Below, one piece after another: positions 14,998 to 23,105 of a stretch of 26,153 nt of DNA. Positions within the stretch are counted from its first letter, which is position 1. The number at the start of each line of letters is the position of its first letter. The translations under genes were made by a program, and so were the position numbers. The notes under the pieces were generated by a model that saw only the letters and a list, made by a program, of their open reading frames with translations, did no database searches and was not told the origin of the DNA. This DNA is from Parvibacillus sp035426385 (GTDB lineage Bacteria; Bacteroidota; Bacteroidia; Chitinophagales; Saprospiraceae). Location of the stretch: contig DAOLZQ010000041.1 in the NCBI GenBank assembly GCA_035426385.1, forward strand, positions 1-26,153, read 5' to 3'.

Positions 14998-15249
14998 ATG
15001 GCCAATCATAAGTCAGCAATGAAACGCAATCGTCAGAACATGAAGCTTCGTGTCCTGAACCGATATTATAAGAAATCGACTAGAACAAACATTAAAAATC
15101 TAAGAGAACTTACTGACAAGGTCGAGGCTGAAAAGTTTCTTCCTAAAGTGATTAGTATGATCGATAGATTAGCTAAGAATCACAACATACACCAGAACAA
15201 AGCTGGAAATCTAAAGAGCAAACTGACCAAACACGTGTCATCTCTCTAA
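14998..15249 (+). CDS. rpsT: 30S ribosomal protein S20
   Basis: An 83-residue, highly basic helical protein opening MANHKSAMKRNRQNMKLR, the S20 signature, and ending in HNIHQNKAGNLKSKLTKHV, the conserved C-terminal helix. It binds 16S rRNA early in small-subunit assembly. Length is normal. It has its own promoter and a bidirectional terminator just downstream, so it is a single-gene unit. Confidence 0.97.
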   Translation: MANHKSAMKRNRQNMKLRVLNRYYKKSTRTNIKNLRELTDKVEAEKFLPKVISMIDRLAKNHNIHQNKAGNLKSKLTKHVSSL

Positions 15250-15267
15250 TACGGGAAGCTTTATTAT

Positions 15268-15307
15268 AAAAAAAAGCCGTCGGGACTCGATTCCGGCGGC
15301 TTTTTTT
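15268..15307. terminator. Bidirectional terminator between rpsT and trmB
   Basis: An A-run (15268-15275), stem arm GCCGTCGG (15276-15283), 9-nt loop, arm CCGGCGGC (15293-15300; one G-T wobble) and a T-run (15301-15307) form a hairpin that works for both converging genes. Confidence 0.92.
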
Positions 15308-15312
15308 GTGTC

Positions 15313-16005
15313 TTAAACCCGTTGAAAGCGAGTATAAGTGATCTTCTTACCTTCAGCCAGATGCATCTTCTCATAGTGCGTCAGCAAGTGAGTGGAAGGA
15401 TCTGGCCGGGTATCACCGTAGTAATCATCTGTACGCTCCAAAATAGTATAGTCACTGCGCTCAGCAAGTACCATACCGGTAAACTCATATAGCGAAGGAT
15501 CGTCTGTCTTGAGATGCACTATAGCCCCTCGGCACAAGATGGGTTGATACCTGTCTAAAAATGGATGTGAGGTGAGGCGACGATTCGACTTACTCTCTCT
15601 CAGAAATGGATCGGGAAAAGTAATCCAGATCTCGCTCACCTCTCCGGTCGCGAAATACGATCCGATGAGTTCTATCCTAGTGCGTAGGAAAGCTACATTT
15701 TTAAGCCCAGCTCCGTGAGCCATTGTGGCTCCCTTCCAAATGCGCGCACCCTTAATATCCAACCCGATAAAATTTCTTTCAGGATACGCCTGTGCCAGAT
15801 GAGTAGTGTATTCCCCCTTACCACATGCCAGTTCCAGGGTGAGTGGCAAGCCATTGTGGAAGACCCGGCTACCCCAGAGGCCTTTTAGCTCGACCCGATC
15901 ACCGGATGCGTCTTTCGCGTGTGGGTCATGAAAGTCATCATTCTCAAATACATTCGGCAAGGCAGTAATCTCTGCAAAGCGCTGCAACTTATTTTTATTG
16001 GACAT
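15313..16005 (-). CDS. trmB: tRNA (guanine-N7-)-methyltransferase
   Basis: A 230-residue Rossmann-fold methyltransferase. LELACGKGEYTTHLAQAYP (about 57-75) is the S-adenosylmethionine-binding motif I, FIGLDIKGARIWKGA (about 78-92) motif II, and TFPDPFLRESKSNRRLTSHPFLDRY (from about 128; core TFPDPF) is the TrmB signature, in which the proteobacterial PWPKKRH version is replaced as seen in other Bacteroidota. It methylates G46 in the variable loop of tRNAs. The tRNA-Cys gene lies just upstream on the other strand. The 3' end runs into the bidirectional terminator shared with rpsT. Confidence 0.93.
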   Translation of the reverse strand: MSNKNKLQRFAEITALPNVFENDDFHDPHAKDASGDRVELKGLWGSRVFHNGLPLTLELACGKGEYTTHLAQAYPERNFIGLDIKGARIWKGATMAHGAGLKNVAFLRTRIELIGSYFATGEVSEIWITFPDPFLRESKSNRRLTSHPFLDRYQPILCRGAIVHLKTDDPSLYEFTGMVLAERSDYTILERTDDYYGDTRPDPSTHLLTHYEKMHLAEGKKITYTRFQRV

Positions 16006-16027
16006 ATACAGATATAAAAAATTCCGC

Positions 16028-16035
16028 CAAATATA
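16028..16035 (-). promoter_or_regulatory. Candidate -7 box of trmB
   Basis: The minus strand reads TATATTTG, matching TAnnTTTG, 22 bp upstream of the trmB ATG. No TTG is at the expected spacing. Confidence 0.45.
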
Positions 16036-16107
16036 GGAAGGGCGTCTGTTTTTGAAAGGAATAAAATTTTTAAGCCCAAGTGAACGAGGAAATTAATAAT
16101 ATTTATG

Positions 16108-16115
16108 TACATTTG
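16108..16115 (+). promoter_or_regulatory. Candidate -7 box of the tRNA-Cys gene
   Basis: TACATTTG matches TAnnTTTG and ends 18 bp before the mature tRNA 5' end. A -33 element is not evident. Confidence 0.5.
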
Positions 16116-16133
16116 CCCGCTCTAAGCTCGAAG

Positions 16134-16204
16134 GGTCGGTTGGCCGAGCGGTTAGGCAGAGCTCTGCAAAAGCTCGTACAGCGGTTCGAATCCGCTACCG
16201 ACCT
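16134..16204 (+). tRNA. tRNA-Cys (GCA)
   Basis: A complete 71-nt cloverleaf. The acceptor arms GGTCGGT (16134-16140) and ACCGACC (16197-16203) pair fully, with T as discriminator base (U73, the identity base for cysteine tRNA). The anticodon stem GAGCT/AGCTC holds the loop CTGCAAA, anticodon GCA. The T arm reads AGCGG-TTCGAAT-CCGCT. The 3' CCA is not encoded (TCCC follows), so it must be added by the CCA-adding enzyme, as is usual in this phylum. Confidence 0.96.
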
Positions 16205-16215
16205 CCCACTTTATT

Positions 16216-16653
16216 TCACTGAGCTCTCAGATAAGCAATCGTACTTACGCACGCCGGAAACCGCGATCGGACGGCAAATAGTTCCTCAAAATTTCCCTCA
16301 GGACTAATCTGCGAATTATGTGCTTTGAGCGTATCATTAGCTCTCGACATCTCATTTAGATAATTTTCATCTGATAGAAAATAGGCATCAAGCATATCAT
16401 ACAGCAGATTGGTATTGTGACTGACCGCCCTGATCACTTCATCGGGACTGGAGGTCTGTACCTTGTGCTCCTTCAGAGTAAGAAGCCATTGCTCATCTAC
16501 TGTAACTCCTTTCGAATTCTTACAATTACAAAGTAATCCATATACTTTTTCAGGATTATCCCAGGAATCTTTATTTGAATTGCAAGAGCCCACCGCAACA
16601 AAAAAAATTACACAAAAAAGTGCTCTAATCGAATATATATTTGTTTTCCACAT
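16216..16653 (-). CDS. Small lipoprotein of unknown function
   Basis: A 145-residue protein with a hydrophobic leader and lipobox ending at Cys24 (AVGSC). The mature part is polar and mainly helical, with a CNCKNSKG segment near residues 42-49 and a late Cys in FPACVSTIAYL; three cysteines in the mature part could form a disulfide or bind a metal. I recognise no family. It starts 12 bp past the tRNA-Cys gene on the opposite strand. The leader and lipobox make it a credible gene, but the role is unknown. Confidence 0.7.
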   Translation of the reverse strand: MWKTNIYSIRALFCVIFFVAVGSCNSNKDSWDNPEKVYGLLCNCKNSKGVTVDEQWLLTLKEHKVQTSSPDEVIRAVSHNTNLLYDMLDAYFLSDENYLNEMSRANDTLKAHNSQISPEGNFEELFAVRSRFPACVSTIAYLRAQ

Positions 16654-16803
16654 TTTAAATAGTTAGATTTGATTCAGGCCTTATAATCCCAGTAAAATAC
16701 ATTAAATTTTCTTGCTGCAAGAATAACCAAATTCTAATTTGGGAAAACTTTTTTTTACTTCATTTGTATTTTTACTTTACTAACTTTATAAAAACTAGGT
16801 ATT

Positions 16804-17040
16804 ATGAATTTTTTGTGGTTTTTAATTATTGGGGGTATAGCTGGCTGGTTAGGTAGCTTATTGTTTAAAGGATCCGGAAGCGGAATTATTATGAATATCA
16901 TACTTGGTATTCTAGGTGGTCTCTTTGGCGGCTGGGTATTTGGACTATTTGGAATTGAAAGTGCAATAGGCCCTTTCATTACTGCAATAATTGGCGCATT
17001 CTTGCTCCAATGGATTTTTAGTATGTTATCCAGAAGATAG
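16804..17040 (+). CDS. GlsB/YeaQ/YmgE-family stress-response membrane protein
   Basis: A 78-residue, very hydrophobic protein with three membrane helices (about 2-20, 28-49 and 54-73) and glycine-rich signatures IIGGIAGWLGSLLFKG and ILGGLFGGWVFGLFG. This is the transglycosylase-associated family, small inner-membrane proteins linked to envelope stress. The mechanism is not known. It lies 19 bp ahead of the VWA gene and may share a transcript. Confidence 0.9.
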   Translation: MNFLWFLIIGGIAGWLGSLLFKGSGSGIIMNIILGILGGLFGGWVFGLFGIESAIGPFITAIIGAFLLQWIFSMLSRR

Positions 17041-17059
17041 ATACTCTTTTGTCGGATAA

Positions 17060-18178
17060 GTGAATGATTTTTCTGAGCAAGATCTTCTAAAACGATGGTT
17101 GCTGATTCTAGGATCAGATGCCGCCGAGGAGAGAGATAATGGTAAAGTTCAGTTTACTATTGAGGAAAGAAAATTAGATCGTACGCTCGGATGGGTATAT
17201 GATCGCGATGAAAAATCAAAATATTTAAAAAGCAAAGGACTAAACGTAGGGAATTGGCTTAATGAAGTCAATTCCCTTTTTAATTATGAAACTGCTGCCA
17301 TCATGCAGCAGGATGCCATCAAAAAGTTTGGTCTCAAGATACTATTACAAGAACCTGACCTGATAGATCGGATAATTCCCGATGTGCAACTAGTCAATGC
17401 CATCCTCCAGTACAAAGATATCCTACCTGATCAGGCTCGCGAACCGGCGAAAGCAATCATCCGCAAAGTTGCAGATGCACTGATGGAGCAACTTACACCC
17501 GAGGTACGCTATCAGGTCGCCGGCAGACTTCAGACGCGCATAAGTGAGACTAACCCCCGACCTGCGGATATGGACTGGATAAAGACCATCCGTGCCAATC
17601 TAAGGCATTATCAACCTAATTATCAGACGATAATCCCATCCGCGCTCATCGGTCGCAAGCGACTGACTAAACAAATAGATTCGATATGTATCTTACTGGA
17701 TCAGTCGAATTCAATGGATACTTCCATTTGTCACGCTTCCATTTTTGCTTGCATTTTCCACCAGATCAAGGCTCTCAATACTTATTTCTTCACCTTCAGT
17801 GATTCGGTAGCTGATCTTAGTGAATTATTGGAAGATCCGGTAGAGGTACTCTTCAGTGTCCAGCTAGGTGGAAGCACCAATATATCACAGGCGATTCACT
17901 ACGCCATGCAGCATATTCCTGATCCGGAGCGCACTTTACTCATATTGATTTCCGACCTTGAGGAGACAGATGATGAACAAGGGCTGGAACAAATCATACC
18001 TACCCTTCCCGATATTTTCAAGAAAGTACTTGTAATCCTGGCACTCAATGAAAATGGTGAAGGTAATTGGGACGAATATTTTCTACAGCAATTCACCGCG
18101 GCTCAGATTCCATGTATTGCAAGTAATCCCTTTTTATTTCCGCAGCTGGTAGGAGATTTGCTACAGAGTACAACATAG
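17060..18178 (+). CDS. VWA-domain protein of the MoxR-associated (YehP-like) type
   Basis: A 372-residue protein starting with GTG at 17060; no in-frame ATG lies nearby. Residues 1-200 are a helical region with RWLLILGSDA (12-21), GWVYDRDEKS (44-53) and the conserved IRANLRHYQPNYQTIIP (177-193). Residues 206-372 are a von Willebrand factor A domain with a full metal-ion-dependent adhesion site: Asp214, Ser216 and Ser218 in LDQSNSMD, Thr273 in GGSTN and Asp299 in ISDLEE. The layout is that of VWA proteins encoded with a MoxR-type AAA+ ATPase and a SWIM zinc-finger protein (E. coli YehP type), thought to act in chaperone-like metal-dependent assembly. Here none of those partners is adjacent: the neighbours are a GlsB-type protein and an Omp85 protein. 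Confidence 0.85.
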   Translation: MNDFSEQDLLKRWLLILGSDAAEERDNGKVQFTIEERKLDRTLGWVYDRDEKSKYLKSKGLNVGNWLNEVNSLFNYETAAIMQQDAIKKFGLKILLQEPDLIDRIIPDVQLVNAILQYKDILPDQAREPAKAIIRKVADALMEQLTPEVRYQVAGRLQTRISETNPRPADMDWIKTIRANLRHYQPNYQTIIPSALIGRKRLTKQIDSICILLDQSNSMDTSICHASIFACIFHQIKALNTYFFTFSDSVADLSELLEDPVEVLFSVQLGGSTNISQAIHYAMQHIPDPERTLLILISDLEETDDEQGLEQIIPTLPDIFKKVLVILALNENGEGNWDEYFLQQFTAAQIPCIASNPFLFPQLVGDLLQSTT

Positions 18179-18197
18179 AACATTATTTATTTCGTTG

Positions 18198-18205
18198 TAC
18201 TTTTG
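18198..18205 (+). promoter_or_regulatory. Candidate -7 box of the Omp85 gene
   Basis: TACTTTTG matches TAnnTTTG and sits 39 bp before the ATG at 18245. It covers the TTG at 18203 that would open a longer reading frame, so the ATG start is favoured. No -33 TTG is seen. Confidence 0.4.
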
Positions 18206-18244
18206 ATCAGTTTTACATTTCCCATACAATCTTTTAATTCAGGA

Positions 18245-20038
18245 ATGATATCTGCCGCTTCAAGTTGGAAATACTGCATCGTGGCTTTGATTATTTCCCT
18301 TTCGTATACTGCCCGTGCCCAAAAAATCGAGATTGTAGGCTTAGATACTGTTTTGAATTATCCCATTCAGGCAGTAAGACTGATTAATTCAATGAATTGG
18401 AAAGACTCTGCTATTGTGCTTCCGCTCATCGGTCAGATCACGGATACATTGCACTGGCAAGGTTACTTCGAGGCCGGCATAGATTCTATAATAGTGGATA
18501 CATTACATGCCTGCCTCTACTATCATGTAGGAAATAAATATACTGCCGATAAAATCTATATTGATTCCTACCTGGATCAAACCTCAGACAGTGTCAATGT
18601 GAGATCCAATCAAAATTTCATCACCGAACTTAATACACAACGTACGCGCCTACTCAAGTATTCAGAGCGCCGTGGATACCCATTTTCATACATCACCCTA
18701 TCTGCAACGGTGCGTGATAGTGTGCTAAATGTCAGATTAACCCCACACACCGAGCGACTGATCCGAATGGGCGGGGTTCATGTGGTGGGAAATCTAAAAA
18801 TAAATGATGACTATATAGAGCGAATCATTGGCTTCGAGCGGGGACACACCTATTCTCCCGAGTATGTAGAGAGTGCCACCAAGAAGATCCGAGAGATCAG
18901 TTTTGCGGATCAATACCGTGCACCGGTAGTCGTATTTGCAGAAAATAAAGCTTATATGGCGCTCTTCCTGAATAAAAAAAATACCGACCGCTTTGATATA
19001 CTCATAGGGCTTCAACCCAACAACAGCAGCATCCCCGGAGTAAACAACAGACTGTTACTGACCGGCTCGGCAACCGTAGAGCTGATCAATAAACTGGGCA
19101 ATGGCGAACGAATCCTGGCTGAATTTTTCCGTCCATCTGCTGAGAAACAACAGATACGTGTGGAGCTAGAGTATCCCTATATTCTACACAGCCCCTTCAG
19201 TCTCAACGGCGCATTTAAACTATTCAAGTCAGATAGTAGCTTTATAGAGACCTATTTCCTGGCGGGTGGGCAGTACTATTTTAATTTTACAAATAAGCTC
19301 AATGTTTACTGGAATCGCAACACCTCTGATATCAAATCACTCGATCTTGCTGCCATCATACTTCAGAAAAAGTTACCTGAATTATTTGACCTAAAGACTG
19401 ATTTCTATGGATTAGAATTAAACATGGTCAATGTAGATTTTAAATTTAATCCCAGACGGGGTCACTGGATTAACTTAAAGTCGGGTATCGGAATAAGACG
19501 CATCATTCCAAACGCACAAATACAGGCCTTAATAGATCCGGATCAACCGGAATTTTCATTCGCTTCACTATATGACACGGTCCAATCAAAAAAGGCAATT
19601 TTCAAACCTGAATTAGAGGGGCGCTTCTATCTCCCAATGAGAAAAAATTTCACTCTGATGACTAAAGTATTGGGAGGTGGAATGTTTGGACCGGAAAAGA
19701 TTTATAATAATGAAAAGTTTCGCCTTGGCGGAATTTCAAACCTTCGCGGGTTTAATGAACAATCTTTACTAAGCAGTCTGTACCTGCAGGCTACCATCGA
19801 GCCACGGCTTTTACTGGACGAGATGTCCGCTTTGTACGTCTTTGCGGATAATGCATTGCTCAATTTCAATAAAGCTGAATTTAGTAACTTGCAATGGTAT
19901 ATGGGGCTAGGTGCAGGACTGAATGTAGGAACCCGCATCGGTGTATTTGCCATCAATGCTGCAGTAGGTAAGTCTCAAGGCGGTAGATTCGATTTGCGCA
20001 GCACAAAGATTCATTTCGGATATCTTTCCATTTTTTAA
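18245..20038 (+). CDS. Omp85/BamA-superfamily outer-membrane protein
   Basis: A 597-residue protein from ATG at 18245, after AGG in GGAATG. The first 26 residues are a signal peptide ending in TARAQ. A POTRA-like domain (MGGVHVVGNLKINDDYIERI, about 178-197) follows a less clear N-terminal region. From about 260 the sequence alternates as in a beta barrel and ends in YLSIF with a terminal Phe, as expected for insertion into the outer membrane. RLGGISNLRGFNEQSL (about 490-506) contains the L6-type RGF motif of the Omp85 superfamily. It is shorter than BamA and has few POTRA units, closer to TamA or the surface-antigen type, so it is probably an accessory exporter or assembly factor. It is followed after 20 bp by the amidase gene. 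Confidence 0.85.
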   Translation: MISAASSWKYCIVALIISLSYTARAQKIEIVGLDTVLNYPIQAVRLINSMNWKDSAIVLPLIGQITDTLHWQGYFEAGIDSIIVDTLHACLYYHVGNKYTADKIYIDSYLDQTSDSVNVRSNQNFITELNTQRTRLLKYSERRGYPFSYITLSATVRDSVLNVRLTPHTERLIRMGGVHVVGNLKINDDYIERIIGFERGHTYSPEYVESATKKIREISFADQYRAPVVVFAENKAYMALFLNKKNTDRFDILIGLQPNNSSIPGVNNRLLLTGSATVELINKLGNGERILAEFFRPSAEKQQIRVELEYPYILHSPFSLNGAFKLFKSDSSFIETYFLAGGQYYFNFTNKLNVYWNRNTSDIKSLDLAAIILQKKLPELFDLKTDFYGLELNMVNVDFKFNPRRGHWINLKSGIGIRRIIPNAQIQALIDPDQPEFSFASLYDTVQSKKAIFKPELEGRFYLPMRKNFTLMTKVLGGGMFGPEKIYNNEKFRLGGISNLRGFNEQSLLSSLYLQATIEPRLLLDEMSALYVFADNALLNFNKAEFSNLQWYMGLGAGLNVGTRIGVFAINAAVGKSQGGRFDLRSTKIHFGYLSIF

Positions 20039-20058
20039 GTAATTAAAAAAACTCAGTT

Positions 20059-21270
20059 GTGATCAGAATAATTATCTGCATAGTATTGACGCTCAGCGGA
20101 CTCAGTCTAAGAGCACAGCAAGCGAAATGGAAGGTGTGGCACCTGGATTTTGCTGCTCAAAGCAATATCGAAGTTAGGACAGCAATACGTTTTGATGCAG
20201 TTACTATTGTATATAAAAATGAATTTAGCTCGGGACATATAGTCGATGGGTCAGGCCATATGATTCCGCTGACGTGGGACGATGAGGTATCCTTTAGAAT
20301 ACAGTCCAGATTGGTACATTTCCCTTCGCCACAGCAGAAACTAGTAATTTCACTGCCTTATATTGCGGATTCAGTTAGAGTTTATTTTCAATATAGTCCT
20401 CTTATAAAAATTGGTCGATTAGCACAAAGAGATGATTCACCCTGTGCCCCACCACAAGCCATTCCACAGAGTGTATGGCGCGCAGGGCTCCCTGAACCTA
20501 AGTACCAGCGGGTTCAAACTACAACTGAGCACATCATCATACATCACTCTGATTCACCGAATGCTGATACCGATTACGTTGCACTCACACGTGCTTTCTA
20601 TCTACAGCACACTCAGATAAATGGATGGTCAGACATAGGCTATAATTATCTGGTTGGCTTCGATGGCACTATACTTTTGGGCAGGGATCCCGATTCTTCA
20701 GGAATCGCTCAGGACGAAGTGCTCGGAGCGCACTTCTGTGGAAAGAACTCTGCTACCATGGGCGTATGTGTCATCGGTAATTTCCAGGAAGAACCGCCAA
20801 CACAGGATGCTATTCGTTCATTGACCAGGCTCATTTCCTGGAAATCGTACAAAGACCAGCTCATGCCGGAAGACTCCACACTGCACTATGGAGAAATGAT
20901 ACCGGTCATAGCCGGCCATAGGAATGGATGCAGTACGCTGTGTCCCGGAGATTCACTCTTCGCTTTAATTCCGGAGATCAGGCACCACGTGGATAGCTTA
21001 CTTACCATATGCCGACAATTATCCACAAAAACTTCTACAGTTACCAGCCCTGAGATCTTCCCAAATCCCTGCAAGGATGACATTTATGTGTCAGAAGATA
21101 TTCCCCTCTCAGAGGCTACATTAAGCCTTACTACATTGACGGGTCTGCCTGTATCCCACTCGCTAAATGGACAAAGAATAATATTTGACCGGAATGGTGC
21201 GGTCGGTATTTATTTACTACAGATAAAACTAAATGGAAAATATTTTATTAAAAAAATAATACGCATGTAG
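20059..21270 (+). CDS. Secreted N-acetylmuramoyl-L-alanine amidase (PGRP/Amidase_2) with T9SS sorting domain
   Basis: A 403-residue protein starting with GTG at 20059. Residues 1-19 are a signal peptide ending in LRAQ. Residues 145-315 form the amidase/PGRP domain: His162 or 163 in IIIHHSD, Tyr195 in GYNYLVGFDG, His287 in AGHRNG and Cys295 in TLCPGD are the expected zinc ligands and catalytic residue, as in T7 lysozyme-type amidases. They cut the bond between muramic acid and L-alanine in peptidoglycan. The last 75 residues (EIFPNPCKDDIYV from 332, then AVGIYLLQIK at 381-390) are a type A T9SS sorting domain, so it acts outside the outer membrane, perhaps on the peptidoglycan of other cells or their debris. 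Residues 20-140 are beta-rich and unassigned. Confidence 0.9.
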   Translation: MIRIIICIVLTLSGLSLRAQQAKWKVWHLDFAAQSNIEVRTAIRFDAVTIVYKNEFSSGHIVDGSGHMIPLTWDDEVSFRIQSRLVHFPSPQQKLVISLPYIADSVRVYFQYSPLIKIGRLAQRDDSPCAPPQAIPQSVWRAGLPEPKYQRVQTTTEHIIIHHSDSPNADTDYVALTRAFYLQHTQINGWSDIGYNYLVGFDGTILLGRDPDSSGIAQDEVLGAHFCGKNSATMGVCVIGNFQEEPPTQDAIRSLTRLISWKSYKDQLMPEDSTLHYGEMIPVIAGHRNGCSTLCPGDSLFALIPEIRHHVDSLLTICRQLSTKTSTVTSPEIFPNPCKDDIYVSEDIPLSEATLSLTTLTGLPVSHSLNGQRIIFDRNGAVGIYLLQIKLNGKYFIKKIIRM

Positions 21271-21313
21271 TTATTTCGATCTAAATTACAATTCATTTTT
21301 TAAAACGTATATT

Positions 21314-21736
21314 ATGGAAAGAAGAGATTTTATCGGCAAATGTGGATTGATATGTGCAGCAGGTATAGGTGGCATGACATTGCTAAGTGTTACCGGTTGC
21401 GCTTCGCCAGATTATGCCAAAAGTACTTTTGAAGGCAATAAACTGAAAGTACTAAAAGCAGATTTCCCACTGGATAAACAATTTATCGTACTCAAAAATC
21501 CTGTGGGCGAGCATCCCATATATGTGCACCGAGCCGGCAGCGGATACAATGCGCTACTGCTGGAGTGTACACATAAGGGTTGTACAGTAAAGCCCTCAGG
21601 TGATGAATTGAAATGTCCGTGTCATGGAAGTGAGTATTACAATTCGGGAGCAGTCAAGAAAGGCCCGGCTCAGCGATCACTAAAAGAATATAATGTCACG
21701 AGTGAAGCAGATGCAATCTTTGTTGTTATAGCCTGA
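21314..21736 (+). CDS. Rieske [2Fe-2S] protein, exported
   Basis: A 140-residue protein. CTHKGC (85-90) and CPCHGS (101-106) are the two Rieske loops: Cys85, His87, Cys101 and His104 bind the cluster and Cys90 with Cys103 can form the disulfide found in high-potential Rieske proteins. The N-terminus has an RRDF twin-arginine motif at 3-6, a hydrophobic stretch and a possible lipobox ending at Cys29 (SVTGC), so it may be a Tat-exported lipoprotein. No cytochrome b or other bc1 or arsenite-oxidase subunit is adjacent, so its redox partner is unknown. It converges on the ABC permease gene with a 17-bp gap. Confidence 0.9.
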   Translation: MERRDFIGKCGLICAAGIGGMTLLSVTGCASPDYAKSTFEGNKLKVLKADFPLDKQFIVLKNPVGEHPIYVHRAGSGYNALLLECTHKGCTVKPSGDELKCPCHGSEYYNSGAVKKGPAQRSLKEYNVTSEADAIFVVIA

Positions 21737-21753
21737 GACACTCCAAGAAGAGA

Positions 21754-22992
21754 TTACTCATAGCGAAGAGAATCAACAGGATCTAATCTTGCTGCTTTCA
21801 TAGCAGGATAGATACCTGCGATAAGTCCGACCACTATACATGTGATGACGCCCAGACTGATCCACCCCCAGGGAATCAGGAAAGTACTCTTGGTGAACAG
21901 CGTTATAAAATTGCCTGCTAAAATGCCCAGTACAATACCTATAAGGCCACCCAACTGACAGATTACCATTGCCTCAATCAAAAACTGAATTAATATATTT
22001 GATTTGGTAGCACCCAGTGCTTTTCTTATTCCTATCTCACGAGTCCTGTCAGTCACTGAGACCAACATGATATTCATCAGCCCTATTGCTGCACCGATCA
22101 GTGTGATAAACCCTATGGCAATAGTTGCCAGCCTGATCATTGTGGTATTATCCTTCAGTACATTCATGATGGCATCTGACTTCTGAATAGAAAAATCATT
22201 CTTATCCACCACTCGAAGTTTGCGCACATTGCGCATGATTCCGGTCGCCTGAGAAACTACTTCTTCAACCTCTGCCTGAGGTCCTACTGATACATTGAGA
22301 TCATATCCCTGGTCATGGTAAGCAAAATATTTGCGTTGAGTCAATAAGGGAATAAAAACCATCTTGTCGCCGGAAGAGGTCATACTTGAACCCTTGGAAT
22401 CGAGCACACCCACTACTTTAAATTTATTTCCATCGATACTGACGATCTTATCCACTGCATAGCTGGAATTACCTCTAAAGAGTAAAGTAACGAGCTGACT
22501 ACCCAGCAGACAAACATTGGATCCATATAATAACTCAGAATTTGAAAAACTACGACCTACTTCAATCGTGTACCCAGAGCTCGTCAGGTAATCTGCGTTG
22601 ACACCGACTACATTGATGTTGGGATTCGTTTTGGTAGATTCAAATGCTACAGTAGAATTACTCATTGCTGAGCCTGAGATGGAAACCATTGCTTTAGAGC
22701 CAAAAGCTGCGGCGAAATCAATTGCATTGTCATAGGTGATGGGCTTGGAGGGAGGCTTGCGCATACCTCTATGTCTGGGACCAAAATCAGAATCTAAAGG
22801 TGTAATCGCAAATGAATTGGCACCTAACCCGCTGAAATTAGAACTCATCGAGATCAAGATAGAATCAATCGCTGTCAGTATGCCTACTAAGGCCATTATC
22901 CCAAAAGCAATTATCATCATAGTGAGAATAGAGCGCAGCAGATTATCCTTTACATTGCGCAGCGATTGCCGTATATTTTCTAATAGATTCAC
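21754..22992 (-). CDS. ABC transporter permease, MacB/FtsX type
   Basis: A 412-residue membrane protein starting with GTG at 22990-22992; the opening NLLENIRQSLRNVKDNLLRSILTM is typical of MacB-like permeases. One membrane helix lies at about 23-47, a large periplasmic MacB_PCD domain covers about 50-275, and an FtsX domain with three helices follows (about 285-400), including the conserved VTDRTREIGIRKALGA. Such proteins work with a separate ATPase and transmit force to the periplasm rather than forming a pore. No ATPase gene is adjacent; the upstream LptG-type gene is 113 bp away. The substrate is unknown; peptide or lipoprotein export are family possibilities. Confidence 0.9.
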   Translation of the reverse strand: MNLLENIRQSLRNVKDNLLRSILTMMIIAFGIMALVGILTAIDSILISMSSNFSGLGANSFAITPLDSDFGPRHRGMRKPPSKPITYDNAIDFAAAFGSKAMVSISGSAMSNSTVAFESTKTNPNINVVGVNADYLTSSGYTIEVGRSFSNSELLYGSNVCLLGSQLVTLLFRGNSSYAVDKIVSIDGNKFKVVGVLDSKGSSMTSSGDKMVFIPLLTQRKYFAYHDQGYDLNVSVGPQAEVEEVVSQATGIMRNVRKLRVVDKNDFSIQKSDAIMNVLKDNTTMIRLATIAIGFITLIGAAIGLMNIMLVSVTDRTREIGIRKALGATKSNILIQFLIEAMVICQLGGLIGIVLGILAGNFITLFTKSTFLIPWGWISLGVITCIVVGLIAGIYPAMKAARLDPVDSLRYE

Positions 22993-23105
22993 ACTTGTAG
23001 ATTAGATCACTAAAGGTAATACCAATGCTTCATGTCATAAAATACTTTTGCCGAATACATTCAAATCAAAGACCAATAGCGTAAAATAAGGTACCGATGT
23101 AGCTT

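Noticed and set aside
16080..16307. Plus-strand open frame covering the tRNA-Cys gene
   Set aside because: It contains the complete cloverleaf and has no credible protein sequence.
18203..18244. TTG start giving a longer Omp85 protein
   Set aside because: It overlaps a candidate -7 box and would place polar residues ahead of the signal peptide that starts at the ATG at 18245.
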